From Nocardia sp. CY41 (GTDB taxonomy: Bacteria > Actinomycetota > Actinomycetes > Mycobacteriales > Mycobacteriaceae): 64,000 nt of DNA. Made by a program: the position numbers and the translations under genes. Location: contig NZ_VUOS01000025.1 of assembly GCF_009829325.1 (NCBI RefSeq), positions 113,014 through 177,013 on the forward strand. Direction: 5' to 3'. Positions within the stretch are counted from its first letter, which is position 1; each line of letters opens with the position of its first letter. The notes under the pieces were generated by a model that was not told where the DNA came from, did no database searches, and worked only from the letters and a program-made list of their open reading frames with translations. This document shows, piece by piece, positions 37,561 through 45,531 of this stretch.

Positions 37561-37792
37561 TAGTTGCGTGGGGGGAAGCTTCGCCCCATCGGGGATGCGG
37601 CACGTGGCTGTGCCGATCGAATGCCCGGTTGCGGAGGTATCCGCCGCGTGGACGATGCCCGGCCGACTTCGTCCGGTGTCACAGCGCGTCGCCGTCGCCA
37701 TTCGCGGCGCGTTCACGGGGCGGATTGCCGCTGATGCCACCTATGGCACGGTGCCGGGTACTCGACGACGTCGAGCACCCGGCCGTGGATTC

Positions 37793-39301
37793 CTACTTGT
37801 GCCGCCCGTGCAGGAACGGAACGAGCTTGCGCAGCAGCTTCATCGTGGAGTCGGTGCGGCTGTAGCTCAGCAGCGCCATGCCCGGAACGGTGAACCGCTG
37901 CACCGCGATCGAGTGCGGGCGGGCGAACTCGCGCAGACCCGGTTCGCCGTGGATGCGGCCGATGCCGGAATCGCCGACGCCGCCGAAGGGCAGGCCGGGG
38001 ATGGCGGCGAAGGCGAGCACGGAGTTCACCGAGGTGGCGCCGACGCGTAGCCTGCGCGCGATGTCCAGGCCGTTCTTCTTCGAGTAGACCGCCGAGGACA
38101 GGCCGTACTTGGAGTTGTTGGCCAGCTGCACCGCCTCGTCTACGCCGTCGACGGTACGGATGGTGATGGTCGGGCCGAAGGTCTCCTCGGCCACCGCCTC
38201 GGAGTTCTCGTCCACGTCCACCAGCACGACGGGCTCGATGAACGGCGCCTTGACCGACTCGGGACCGCCGAGCACCGCGGTGCCGCCGCTCTTCAGCGCG
38301 TCGTCGATGTGGCGGCGCACGATGTCGATCTGACTCGGCATGGTCATCGGGCCGTAGGACGCCTTGTCGCCGGAACCGGGCTTGACGTCGGTGAGGATGC
38401 GCTTGACCTCGGCGACGAACTCCTCGCGCACCGAGCGGTCCACGTAGACCCGCTCGACACCGGCGCAGGTCTGGCCGCTGTTGGCGGTGGCGCCCCAGGC
38501 GACCGCGTCCGCCGCGGCCTTGATGTCGGCGTCGGCGGCGACGATCACCGCGTCCTTGCCGCCGCACTCCAGCAGCACGGGGGTGAGCCGCTCCGCGGCC
38601 GCCGCCATGATCCGCTTGCCGGTGGCGGTGGAGCCGGTGAACGCGATCTTGTCGACCTCGGAGCGGACCAGCGCCGCGCCCGTCGCGCCGTAGCCGTTGA
38701 TCGTGATGAAGACGCCCTCGGGCAGTTCGGGATTGGCCGCCGCGAACGCCTCGGCGAGGAAGTTGCCGATGCCGGTGGAGTATTCGCTCGGCTTGAACAC
38801 GACGGTGTTGCCCGCGGCCAGCGCGTAGGCGATGGAACCGTTCGGCGTGTAGACCGGGTAGTTCCACGGGCCGATCACGCCGACGACGCCGAGCGGGCGC
38901 TGCTCGAGCCGCGCGCTGAAGTTCGACATGAGCGCGCCCGGGGACACCCGCTTGGGGCCGAGCACCTTCTTGGCGTTCTTGGCCGCCCAGGAGATGTGCT
39001 CGAGCGCCAGCATCAGCTCCAGGAAGGCGTCGTCGAGCGGCTTGCCGTTCTCGGCGTGGATCAACGCGCAGAACTCCTCCGAGTCCTGCACCAGCTTGCT
39101 CGACCAGCGCAGCAGGTGGGTGCGCCGCTGGTCGAAACTCAGCGCGCCCCAGGTGGCGGCCGCTGCGCGGGCCTTGGCGACGGCGGCGGCAACCGCGTCG
39201 TCGTCGGCGATGACGTGCGTGCCGATCACCTCTCCTGTCGCCGGATCGACCGACGTCAGTGCCGTGTCGTGATCGGCCGGTTTGGTGTCGGTGGATGTCA
39301 C
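37793..39301 (-). CDS. NAD(P)-dependent aldehyde dehydrogenase (succinic-semialdehyde type)
   Basis: A 502-aa aldehyde dehydrogenase. Seen: VIGPWNYPVYTPNGSIAYAL, the NAD loop FTGSTATGKRIM, the general-base Glu in LLECGGKDAVIVAADAD, the catalytic Cys in ANSGQTCAGVERVYV and EETFGPTITIRTV. GTG 39301 has AGAGGAGA 6 nt upstream. The C-terminal TMKLLRKLVPFLHGRHK is amphipathic and basic, resembling membrane-associated fatty-aldehyde dehydrogenases. The mycobacterial GabD2 (succinate-semialdehyde) annotation is the nearest label, but the true substrate is uncertain; long-chain aldehydes would fit the alkane genes nearby. Confidence 0.88.
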   Translation of the reverse strand: MTSTDTKPADHDTALTSVDPATGEVIGTHVIADDDAVAAAVAKARAAAATWGALSFDQRRTHLLRWSSKLVQDSEEFCALIHAENGKPLDDAFLELMLALEHISWAAKNAKKVLGPKRVSPGALMSNFSARLEQRPLGVVGVIGPWNYPVYTPNGSIAYALAAGNTVVFKPSEYSTGIGNFLAEAFAAANPELPEGVFITINGYGATGAALVRSEVDKIAFTGSTATGKRIMAAAAERLTPVLLECGGKDAVIVAADADIKAAADAVAWGATANSGQTCAGVERVYVDRSVREEFVAEVKRILTDVKPGSGDKASYGPMTMPSQIDIVRRHIDDALKSGGTAVLGGPESVKAPFIEPVVLVDVDENSEAVAEETFGPTITIRTVDGVDEAVQLANNSKYGLSSAVYSKKNGLDIARRLRVGATSVNSVLAFAAIPGLPFGGVGDSGIGRIHGEPGLREFARPHSIAVQRFTVPGMALLSYSRTDSTMKLLRKLVPFLHGRHK

Positions 39302-39467
39302 AGTGGGTCTCCTCTTGCCGTCTGCGGTGGACGGTCGATGCGCATGTCCGAGTGGACGGGCAGCCCGTCCTTCCGATGAGAGAATGCTATGCCACAACTC
39401 TCAACAGGTCATCAGCTATGCGCTAATTGTCTCCGACGCTGTCGGTGGCAAGTGGGACTATCGGGAT

Positions 39468-40256
39468 ATGTGCGGACGATATGCGACCACAACCAACCCG
39501 GGCAGGCTCGCGGTCGAGTTGGATGCGATCGACGAGACCGGCGCCGCCGACCAGGGCTCTTTCACCAACTACAACGTCGCTCCGACCACCCAGGTGCTCA
39601 CCGTGGTCGAGCGGCACGACCAAGGCCACGAGGACGACGACCCGAAGCGGCGCATCCGGCGCATGCGCTGGGGGCTGATCCCAGTGTGGACCAAGGCCGC
39701 CGAACCCGGTGTGCCGGTCAAGGGCAAGCCGCTGTTCAACGCCCGAGCCGACAAGGCGGCCACCACGCCTTCCTTCCGCGACGCGGTGAAGTACCGGCGC
39801 TGCCTGGTGCCGATGGACGGCTGGTACGAGTGGCTCGTGGAGCCGAATGGGGAGAAGGGCCCGAAAGGAAAGGTCGCCAAGCACCCGTACTACATGGCCA
39901 ACGCGGACGGTTCCCGTCTCTACATGGCCGGTCTGTGGTCCGTCTGGCGCGATCGGTCGCAGCCGGAAAGCGAGCCGCTGCTGTCGTGCACCATCCTGAC
40001 CACCGACGCGGTCGGCGATCTGACCCGCATCCACGACCGGATGCCGCTGCCGATGCCGCGGGAGCACTGGGACGCGTGGCTGGACCCGGATCACCCGGCC
40101 CCGGCGAGTCTGCTGGAGACGCCCTCCGAGGACGTGGTCGCCGGAATCGTGCCCCGCGCGGTGCCCACCTTGGTCAACAGCGTGCGCAACAACGGCCCGG
40201 AACTGCTTGCGCCAGTGGAGGATCAGCAGCAGGCCGAGCAGATCAGCTTGCTCTGA
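39468..40256 (+). CDS. SRAP-domain protein (YedK/HMCES), abasic-site DNA-protein crosslinker
   Basis: A 262-aa SOS response-associated peptidase family protein that shields abasic sites in single-stranded DNA through a thiazolidine link with Cys2. It starts MCGRYATTTNPGRLAVELDA with Cys2 at the N-terminus after Met removal, and has MRWGLIPVWTK, FNARADKA, CLVPMDGWYEW and HDRMPLPMPREHWDAWL. It is homologous to Rv3226c. No LexA box was seen upstream. A dispersed palindromic element lies 76 bp after the stop. Confidence 0.93.
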   Translation: MCGRYATTTNPGRLAVELDAIDETGAADQGSFTNYNVAPTTQVLTVVERHDQGHEDDDPKRRIRRMRWGLIPVWTKAAEPGVPVKGKPLFNARADKAATTPSFRDAVKYRRCLVPMDGWYEWLVEPNGEKGPKGKVAKHPYYMANADGSRLYMAGLWSVWRDRSQPESEPLLSCTILTTDAVGDLTRIHDRMPLPMPREHWDAWLDPDHPAPASLLETPSEDVVAGIVPRAVPTLVNSVRNNGPELLAPVEDQQQAEQISLL

Positions 40257-40331
40257 TCGCTAGCCGCACGCCGTCACATCCGGCGCCCTTTCGAGCGCCC
40301 GTGCGGGTCACAGCGCGGTCGAGCGTGCGCC

Positions 40332-40446
40332 GTTCGCGGCCCGGCTCGCGTCCGAGTGGTCGCCGCGTCCGCGACGAAGTCGCCGGCGGTGGCCACTCGG
40401 ACGCGAGCCATAGAAGGGCCGCGAACACGCCGCGACGAAGTCGCGG
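40332..40446 (+). repeat. Dispersed palindromic element, copy B
   Basis: A large palindrome (40332-40426) with outer ends GTTCGCGGCCC / GGGCCGCGAAC and the central GCGACGAAGTCGCC, followed by a hairpin CCGCGAC-GAA-GTCGCGG (40430-40446). One arm has a 6-nt insertion at the same point as in copy C. The upstream box is degraded. It lies between convergent genes (SRAP and the small secreted protein). Confidence 0.75.
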
Positions 40447-40453
40447 CCAGAGG

Positions 40454-40759
40454 TTACAGCGAGCACTTCACACTGGGTGAAGCGATATTGAGCCCGCACT
40501 TGATGATTCCGGCCACCAGGTCGATCAGCTTGGTGGTGACATTCCCGCTGAGTTTCTCGGCTTTGCCGGCCTTGTCGTCGCTCTTCGAGCCCTGACCGTC
40601 GAAGTCGAAGACCGAATCGCTGACCTGGACGACCGGTGCGTTGCCCGGCGCTGCGGCGGCCTCCGGCGCAAGCAGCGTTACCGAACCGAGGGCCAGGACG
40701 AGAGCTCCGGACAACGCGACGATCACGGTGCGCACCCGCTGGTGCGTAGACATTCGCAT
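40454..40759 (-). CDS. Small secreted protein with two cysteines
   Basis: About 101 aa. A clear Sec signal peptide (basic start, VIVALSGALVLALGSVTLL core, cleavage after APEAAAA near residue 38) precedes a 60-residue mature part. The mature part ends GIIKCGLNIASPSVKCSL, two Cys that could form a disulfide near the C-terminus. Start ATG 40759 has AGAGG 5 nt upstream; ATG 40753 is an alternative. No family recognised. It is exported, small and flanked by an element copy at its 3' side. Confidence 0.7.
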   Translation of the reverse strand: MRMSTHQRVRTVIVALSGALVLALGSVTLLAPEAAAAPGNAPVVQVSDSVFDFDGQGSKSDDKAGKAEKLSGNVTTKLIDLVAGIIKCGLNIASPSVKCSL

Positions 40760-40827
40760 CACATCCTCTCGAATCGGGTCGATCTGGCCAGTTCAGTAAC
40801 GCACAGATCGCGCCGATCGTGGCCGAA

Positions 40828-41322
40828 TTACGCGGATGTCACGGGCGCGGTCACCGCGGCGGTCAGCCGGACCAGGTCGGCGGGTGCCAGTTCGATCTCC
40901 AGTCCGCGCCGTCCCGCGCTGCACAGCATCCGGTCCCAGGCCAACGCCGAGTCGTCGATCACGGTGGGCAGCAGCTTGCGCTGACCGAGCGGGGAGATGC
41001 CGCCGAGCACGTATCCGGTGGTCTTCTCCGCCCGCGTCTTGTCCGCCATGCTCGCCTTCGACGCACCCAGCGCGGCCGCCGCGGCTTTGAACGACAACGT
41101 GTTCGGCACCGGGAGCACGGCCACCGCCAGCGTGCCGGTGGCCAGTTCGATGATCAACGTCTTGAAGATCTGCTCGGCCGCGACCCCGAGTTCGACGCCC
41201 AGCGCGTCGACCGCCTCGGTGCCGTAGGAGTCGGCGCGCGGATCGTGCTTGTAGGCGTGTACGCGATGGGGCACCTTCGCCTGGGTCAACGCGCGGATCG
41301 CCGGGGTCGAGCCTGCTGCCAT
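40828..41322 (-). CDS. ybaK: YbaK-type Cys-tRNA(Pro)/Cys-tRNA(Cys) deacylase
   Basis: A 164-aa trans-editing protein that hydrolyses mischarged cysteinyl-tRNA. Seen: STPAIRALTQAKVPHRVHAY, GVAAEQIFKTLIIELATG, VLPVPNTLSFKAAAAALGA, the YbaK block KTTGYVLGGISPLGQRKLLP and the end RRGLEIELAPADLVRLT. ATG 41322 has AGGG 7 nt upstream. It is homologous to the gene beside sigH in mycobacteria (Rv3224A/B region) and divergent from sigH. Confidence 0.88.
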   Translation of the reverse strand: MAAGSTPAIRALTQAKVPHRVHAYKHDPRADSYGTEAVDALGVELGVAAEQIFKTLIIELATGTLAVAVLPVPNTLSFKAAAAALGASKASMADKTRAEKTTGYVLGGISPLGQRKLLPTVIDDSALAWDRMLCSAGRRGLEIELAPADLVRLTAAVTAPVTSA

Positions 41323-41386
41323 GGCCAAACCCTAACGGCGGCCGCAACGTGTTTTCCTGCGGATCCGTCGCGAGCCCGTGATCGGC

Positions 41387-41413
41387 GGGAACACCGGACG
41401 GGTCGCGCATGTT
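41387..41413 (+). promoter_or_regulatory. SigH-type promoter upstream of sigH (autoregulation)
   Basis: GGGAACA, a 17-bp spacer, then GTT, matching the mycobacterial SigH consensus GGGAAYA-N16/17-(c)GTT. It lies upstream of all plausible sigH starts and suggests that SigH transcribes its own operon during thiol or heat stress. Confidence 0.6.
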
Positions 41414-41606
41414 GTAGCCGGTACACCGCGTTCGGAAGCAATTCCACCGCGTGAGCAGGCCCTATGGAGATGTGAAGGAGATGCCTGTGCCCGTGCTGCT
41501 CCACGACCGTCCGGTGGGGACCGAGGTGTCCCCGATGGACGGCGGATTCTCCTTCGATGTGCCGATGCCGGTAGATTTGGCAGGTACGGCGATCGAAGGG
41601 ACAGGT

Positions 41607-42239
41607 GTGACGAGCGACGATGACGTGGCGGCCGACGATGTCGCCGCCGTCGACGATGCCGAGCTGGCGCAGCGGTTCGAACGGGACGCGCTCCCGCTGC
41701 TCGACCAGCTCTACGGCGCCGCGCTGCGCATGACCAGGAACCCGGCGGATGCCGAGGACCTGGTCCAGGAGACCTACGTCAAGGCCTATCAGGGCTTCAA
41801 GTCGTTCCGGGAGGGCACCAACCTGCGTGCCTGGCTGTACCGGATCCTGACGAATACCTACATCAACTCCTACCGCAAGAAGCAGCGCCAGCCCGCGCAG
41901 TATCCGACGGACGAGATCACCGACTGGCAGCTGGCCGCGACCGCCGAGCACACGTCGCAGGGACTGCGCTCGGCCGAGGTGGAGGCGCTGGACGCGTTGC
42001 CGGACGACGACATCAAAGCCGCGCTGCAGGAACTGCCCGAGGAGTTCCGCATGGCGGTGTACTACGCCGATGTCGAGGGTTTCCCGTACAAGGAGATCGC
42101 CGACATCATGGGCACTCCCATCGGTACGGTGATGTCCCGGTTGCACCGCGGCCGGAAACAACTGAAGGGTTTGCTCGCCGATGTCGCGCGCGAGCGTGGA
42201 TTCAACCGTTCGGGGGAACGCCAGGAGGTCAAGCAGTGA
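41607..42239 (+). CDS. sigH: ECF sigma factor SigH (oxidative and heat stress)
   Basis: A 210-aa group-4 sigma factor. Region 2: LYGAALRMTRNPADAEDLVQ and FREGTNLRAWLYRILTNTYI; region 4: ALQELPEEFRMAVYYADVEG and IADIMGTPIGTVMSRLHRG. These match M. tuberculosis SigH closely. GTG 41607 has GAAGGG 6 nt upstream and gives the mycobacterial length; in-frame starts at 41451 and 41481 would add 40-50 residues not seen in homologues. It overlaps rshA by 4 nt and is held inactive by RshA until oxidation. Confidence 0.93.
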   Translation: MTSDDDVAADDVAAVDDAELAQRFERDALPLLDQLYGAALRMTRNPADAEDLVQETYVKAYQGFKSFREGTNLRAWLYRILTNTYINSYRKKQRQPAQYPTDEITDWQLAATAEHTSQGLRSAEVEALDALPDDDIKAALQELPEEFRMAVYYADVEGFPYKEIADIMGTPIGTVMSRLHRGRKQLKGLLADVARERGFNRSGERQEVKQ

Positions 42240-42526
42240 GTACCGAGCGGGACCCCGATATGGAGCTCGATTGCACGGCGGTGCTCGCCGACGTGTGGTT
42301 GATGCTGGACGGGGAATGCGACGACGCCACCCGGGCACGGTTGCAGCACCACATGGAGCACTGCAGTCCCTGTATCGAGGCCTACGGCATCGAGGAGAAG
42401 ATCAAGAGCTTGCTCAGCCGCAAATGCGGCGGCGATCGCGCGCCCGCCTCGCTGCGTGAGCGGCTCACCATCGAGCTCCGCCGGACGGTCACCACGACAG
42501 AGACATCGGTCGAGACCTCCGAGTAG
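42236..42526 (+). CDS. rshA: RshA, zinc-binding anti-sigma factor of SigH
   Basis: A 96-aa ZAS-family anti-sigma factor. The redox switch HMEHCSPC fits H-x3-C-x2-C; ELDCTAVLADVWLMLDGE and ARLQHHMEHC are characteristic. Oxidation of the cysteines frees SigH. GTG 42236 overlaps the sigH stop. It ends in a Thr/Glu-rich tail. A bidirectional stem-loop follows. Confidence 0.93.
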   Translation: MSTERDPDMELDCTAVLADVWLMLDGECDDATRARLQHHMEHCSPCIEAYGIEEKIKSLLSRKCGGDRAPASLRERLTIELRRTVTTTETSVETSE

Positions 42527-42540
42527 CCGTGCGAAACGCG

Positions 42541-42575
42541 AGCGGCACGCCTTCCTCACGGAAGTGCGTGCCGCT
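42541..42575. terminator. Bidirectional terminator between rshA and bL37
   Basis: AGCGGCACGC and GCGTGCCGCT form a 10-bp stem, extended inside by CTTCC/GGAAG around a TCAC loop. It lies between convergent genes and can serve both. Confidence 0.75.
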
Positions 42576-42600
42576 TCGTGCTTGCGGGCCGAGCGTCAGC

Positions 42601-42675
42601 TCAGGCGTTGGGCCGCTTGCCGTGGTTGGCTGCGTTCCCCTTGCGGCTACGCTTCTTACGTCCGCGCTTACCCAT
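42601..42675 (-). CDS. Tiny ribosomal protein bL37
   Basis: A 24-codon gene: MGKRGRKKRSRKGNAANHGK then RPNA and stop. This is the short, very basic actinobacterial bL37, found in mycobacterial 50S subunits, and it lies beside sigH-rshA there as well. ATG 42675 has AGGGAGA 6 nt upstream. It is easy to miss because of its size. Sequence and RBS make it convincing. Confidence 0.88.
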   Translation of the reverse strand: MGKRGRKKRSRKGNAANHGKRPNA

Positions 42676-42765
42676 GAGTAGTCTCCCTTCTGATTGAAGG
42701 CCATTCTTTCACGTGTGGTTGGCTGTACCGTCAGCGGATACAGGGCAACGAGCGAATGGGGTGTC

Positions 42766-42981
42766 ATGGCTGAGGAAGTGCTCGCCGAACTGGTGTCGGT
42801 CGTGTACCAGGTGGTCGTCAAGGAAGGCGACGAAGTTCGAGAAGGCGACACTTTGGTGATCCTCGAGTCGATGAAGATGGAGATTCCGGTGGTCGCGGAG
42901 TCCAGCGGCACCGTGACGTCGGTCGGTGTCCAGGAAGGCGACGCAATCAAGGCGGGCCACCTGATCGCGGTCATCTCCTGA
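42766..42981 (+). CDS. Biotin carrier (biotin/lipoyl attachment) protein, TB7.3-like
   Basis: A 71-aa free-standing biotinyl domain: VVVKEGDEVREGDTLVILES then MKMEIPVV, with the biotinylated Lys in ESMKME. It is homologous to Rv3221c (TB7.3), a biotin carboxyl carrier-like protein of unknown carboxylase partner. ATG 42766 is chosen; the longer in-frame form starts in non-conserved sequence. No carboxylase subunit lies nearby. Confidence 0.92.
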   Translation: MAEEVLAELVSVVYQVVVKEGDEVREGDTLVILESMKMEIPVVAESSGTVTSVGVQEGDAIKAGHLIAVIS

Positions 42982-43003
42982 TCGATTGCGGCGGTAGATC
43001 TGC

Positions 43004-44518
43004 ATGGCGACCCTGAGCGAGCTGCTGGCCGAGCACACCGACCTACCCGGCGTCGCCGTGGATCATCTGCAGCGGGTGGTGGGCGATTGGCAGCTGCTGG
43101 CCGATCTGTCCTTCGCCGATCTGCTGCTGTGGGTCGGTGCGGGGCCGGTGAAGGAAGGCGCGGACATCGTGTGTGTCGCGCAGTGCCGTCCCACGACCGC
43201 GCCCACCGTGCACCAGGAAGACCTGGTCGGCACGAGCGCGAGGCAGTCCGACCATCCGCAAGTGTTCGAGGCGCTGACCAGCGGCGAGACTGTGCGAGCC
43301 GACAGGGAGGTCGAGGCGTCCGGCGTCTACCACCCGCATCCGGTGCACGCGATCCGCGAGGCCATCCCGGTGCGCTGCGGCGACGACGTCATCGCGGTGC
43401 TGAGCCGGGACACCGATCTGCAACGCTCCCGGGTGCGCAGTCAGCTGGAGAGCGCGTACGTGGCGTGCGCGGACGATCTGTGCCAGATGATCGCCGACGG
43501 CACCTTCCCCACCACCGAGGATCGCGCGGCCACCCATTCCAGCCCGCGCGCGGGCGATGGATTCATCCGGCTCGACACCGACGGCACCGTCGTCTACGCC
43601 AGCCCGAACGCGCTGTCGGCCTACCACCGGATGGGCTTGCAGTCCGATCTGGCCGGGCAGGATCTCGCTGTCACCACCCGCTCGCTGATCACCGATCCGT
43701 TCGACGCCCAGGAAGTGGTCGGCGACATCCAGGCCGCGCTGGCCGGCCGGACCGGGCGGCGGATGGAGGTGGAGGCGCGCGGAGCCACCGTGCTGCTGCG
43801 CACCCTCGTGCTGCGCCCGCACGGGGAATTGGCCGGCGCCGCCGTGCTCGTCCGTGACGTCACCGAGGTCAAGCGACGTGACCGCGCGCTGCTGAGCAAA
43901 GACGCCACCATCCGTGAGATCCATCACCGGGTGAAGAACAACCTGCAAACCGTCGCCGCGCTCTTGCGCCTGCAAGCCCGCCGCACCGAGAACGAGGAAG
44001 CGCAGGTCGCGCTCACCGAATCGGTGCGCCGGGTCACCTCCATCGCGTCGGTGCACGAGATGCTGTCCATGTCGGTGGACGAAGAGGTCGATCTCGACGA
44101 GGTCGTCGACCGGCTGCTGCCGATCATGGCCGACGTGGCCACGGTGCACACCGCGCGCATCAAGGTGCGCCGCGCCGGTTCGCTCGGTGTCTTCTCCGCC
44201 GAACGCGCCACCCCCTTGGTGATGGTGCTCACCGAACTGGTGCAGAACGCCATCGAGCACGCCTTCGATTCGGGCGAAAACGGCACGGTGACAATCCGTT
44301 CCGAGCGTTCGGCCCGCTGGCTGGACGTCATCATCAGCGACGACGGGCGCGGTCTGCCGCCCGGGTTCAGCCTGGAATCCTCCGACCGGCTCGGCCTGCA
44401 GATCGTCCGCACGCTGGTCACCGCCGAACTCGGCGGTTCCATCGGCCTGCATCCCGGTGCCGACATCGGCACCGATGCCGTGCTGCGCGTGCCGCTGGGC
44501 CGTCGTTCCGGCCGCTGA
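43004..44518 (+). CDS. pdtaS: PdtaS-type soluble sensor histidine kinase
   Basis: A 504-aa cytosolic kinase without membrane segments. N-terminal GAF-like (residues about 1-150), PAS-like (about 180-290, RLDTDGTVVYASPNALSAYH), then a HisKA_2-type H-box (EIHHRVKNNLQTVAALLRLQ) and HATPase_c (ELVQNAIEHAF, DDGRGLPPGF, LGLQIVRTLV). It is homologous to Rv3220c, which signals to the RNA-binding antiterminator PdtaR. The partner gene is not in this window. It lies 22 bp after the biotin-carrier gene. Confidence 0.93.
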   Translation: MATLSELLAEHTDLPGVAVDHLQRVVGDWQLLADLSFADLLLWVGAGPVKEGADIVCVAQCRPTTAPTVHQEDLVGTSARQSDHPQVFEALTSGETVRADREVEASGVYHPHPVHAIREAIPVRCGDDVIAVLSRDTDLQRSRVRSQLESAYVACADDLCQMIADGTFPTTEDRAATHSSPRAGDGFIRLDTDGTVVYASPNALSAYHRMGLQSDLAGQDLAVTTRSLITDPFDAQEVVGDIQAALAGRTGRRMEVEARGATVLLRTLVLRPHGELAGAAVLVRDVTEVKRRDRALLSKDATIREIHHRVKNNLQTVAALLRLQARRTENEEAQVALTESVRRVTSIASVHEMLSMSVDEEVDLDEVVDRLLPIMADVATVHTARIKVRRAGSLGVFSAERATPLVMVLTELVQNAIEHAFDSGENGTVTIRSERSARWLDVIISDDGRGLPPGFSLESSDRLGLQIVRTLVTAELGGSIGLHPGADIGTDAVLRVPLGRRSGR

Positions 44519-44945
44519 GTTCGAGCGACGGAATCCTCCGACCGGCTCGGCGAGTCGGCGCGGCCGGTCTCGGCAGGCGTCGTCCTTCACGGAGAAGATG
44601 CAGGTCGGTTCCGTGGCCGGCCTCGGTGGCACCGATGTGTTGCTCGGAGGTCGCGGTGGCCGCTGCGGGCGTGCGGTTTACGGCTTGCGGAGCAGCGACT
44701 GCTCGAATGTCCGTATCGAGCGGAATGCGAGGGTGCCGAACGGATCGCGAGTGTCCCAACCCGGTTGAGAACCAACTACTTTCCCACAGGTCGCGATCTT
44801 CCGCGAGCCGAACCGGGCCGCTGTCGCGCCGTAATCCGCGGAGTGGATATTGGTGTCCGGCGCAACCGCATTGGTCGGCTTCGGGGTTTCACCGCGAAGC
44901 GAGACCGATCATTTCCAGTTCGCCGTCGGGTGTGTAAAAACAACA
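44519..44945. other. Non-coding region after pdtaS, with a copy of pdtaS coding sequence
   Basis: No supported gene. A 22-bp exact repeat starting GGAATCCTCCGACCGGCTCG lies at 44531-44552 and at 44374-44395 inside pdtaS, about 157 bp earlier, suggesting a partial duplication of the pdtaS end. Nothing else recognisable is present up to the whiB1 terminator. Confidence 0.5.
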
Positions 44946-45009
44946 CAGCCCGGCACCTATGGGTGCCGGGCTGAAATGCGTTACCGGGCCGGGCTGAATG
45001 GCCCGGTAA
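44946..45009 (-). terminator. Double stem-loop terminator after whiB1
   Basis: Two successive perfect hairpins: CAGCCCGGCACC / GGTGCCGGGCTG (44946-44973) and TTACCGGGC / GCCCGGTAA (44981-45009). They lie downstream of the whiB1 stop and at the end of the pdtaS intergenic region. Confidence 0.75.
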
Positions 45010-45013
45010 GCCG

Positions 45014-45031
45014 GTCGTCTGATCAGACGAC
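45014..45031. promoter_or_regulatory. 18-bp perfect palindrome overlapping the whiB1 stop
   Basis: GTCGTCTGATCAGACGAC is a perfect palindrome that includes the last codons and stop of whiB1. It may extend the terminator structure or be a protein-binding site. Confidence 0.45.
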
Positions 45032-45277
45032 GGTGCGGGTGCGGGTGCGCGCGTTGCGACGCTTGAGCGCCCGGCGCTCGTCCTCGCTCATACCACCCCA
45101 CACGCCGGCGTCTTGTCCGGACTTCAGGGCCCAGGACAGGCAGTCAGCGGTTACGGGGCAGCGAGCGCAGACCAGCTTGGCATCGGCAATCTGCGCGAGC
45201 GCCGGACCACTGTTACCCACCGGGAAAAACAGCTCGGGGTCCTCATCGCGACAGATGGCCTTGTGGCGCCAGTCCAT
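45023..45277 (-). CDS. whiB1: WhiB1 iron-sulfur, NO-responsive regulator
   Basis: An 84-aa Wbl protein. The [4Fe-4S] ligands are Cys9, Cys37, Cys40 and Cys46 (MDWRHKAIC, LVCARCPVTADC), followed by GVWGGMSEDERRALKRR and an Arg/Thr tail. It is homologous to Rv3219, an essential regulator that binds SigA and reacts with nitric oxide. AAGGAG lies 7 nt before ATG 45277. A longer in-frame frame upstream is not conserved. It converges with pdtaS, separated by two hairpins. Confidence 0.95.
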   Translation of the reverse strand: MDWRHKAICRDEDPELFFPVGNSGPALAQIADAKLVCARCPVTADCLSWALKSGQDAGVWGGMSEDERRALKRRNARTRTRTVV

Positions 45278-45531
45278 TCCTCTGCTCCTTTGCTGGGCGC
45301 CGCGCAGGGCGCCTACGGTTTGTGGTTCGTTCACTTGTGCGACTCGAATGTTTCCGCACGGTTGCTTGTGAATGCTTTCACGAACACCGTAGATGTCAAT
45401 AGGCACGCGGTGCACCGTGGGGAAGCTCACGCTCTGAAGGCTCCCGTGATGGGAAGCCTGCCCGGTCCTTTGTACTCGCTCCACCGGGATTTCGCAGCAC
45501 TACCCGCCATGTTTTTCCCGGTGTTTCGCCC

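Noticed and set aside
37039..37740. Overlapping open frames of 200-330 codons on both strands between aroA and the aldehyde dehydrogenase
   Set aside because: They run through the 171-bp tandem repeat and palindromic element; the repeat unit is a multiple of three, which creates the long frames. No recognisable protein.
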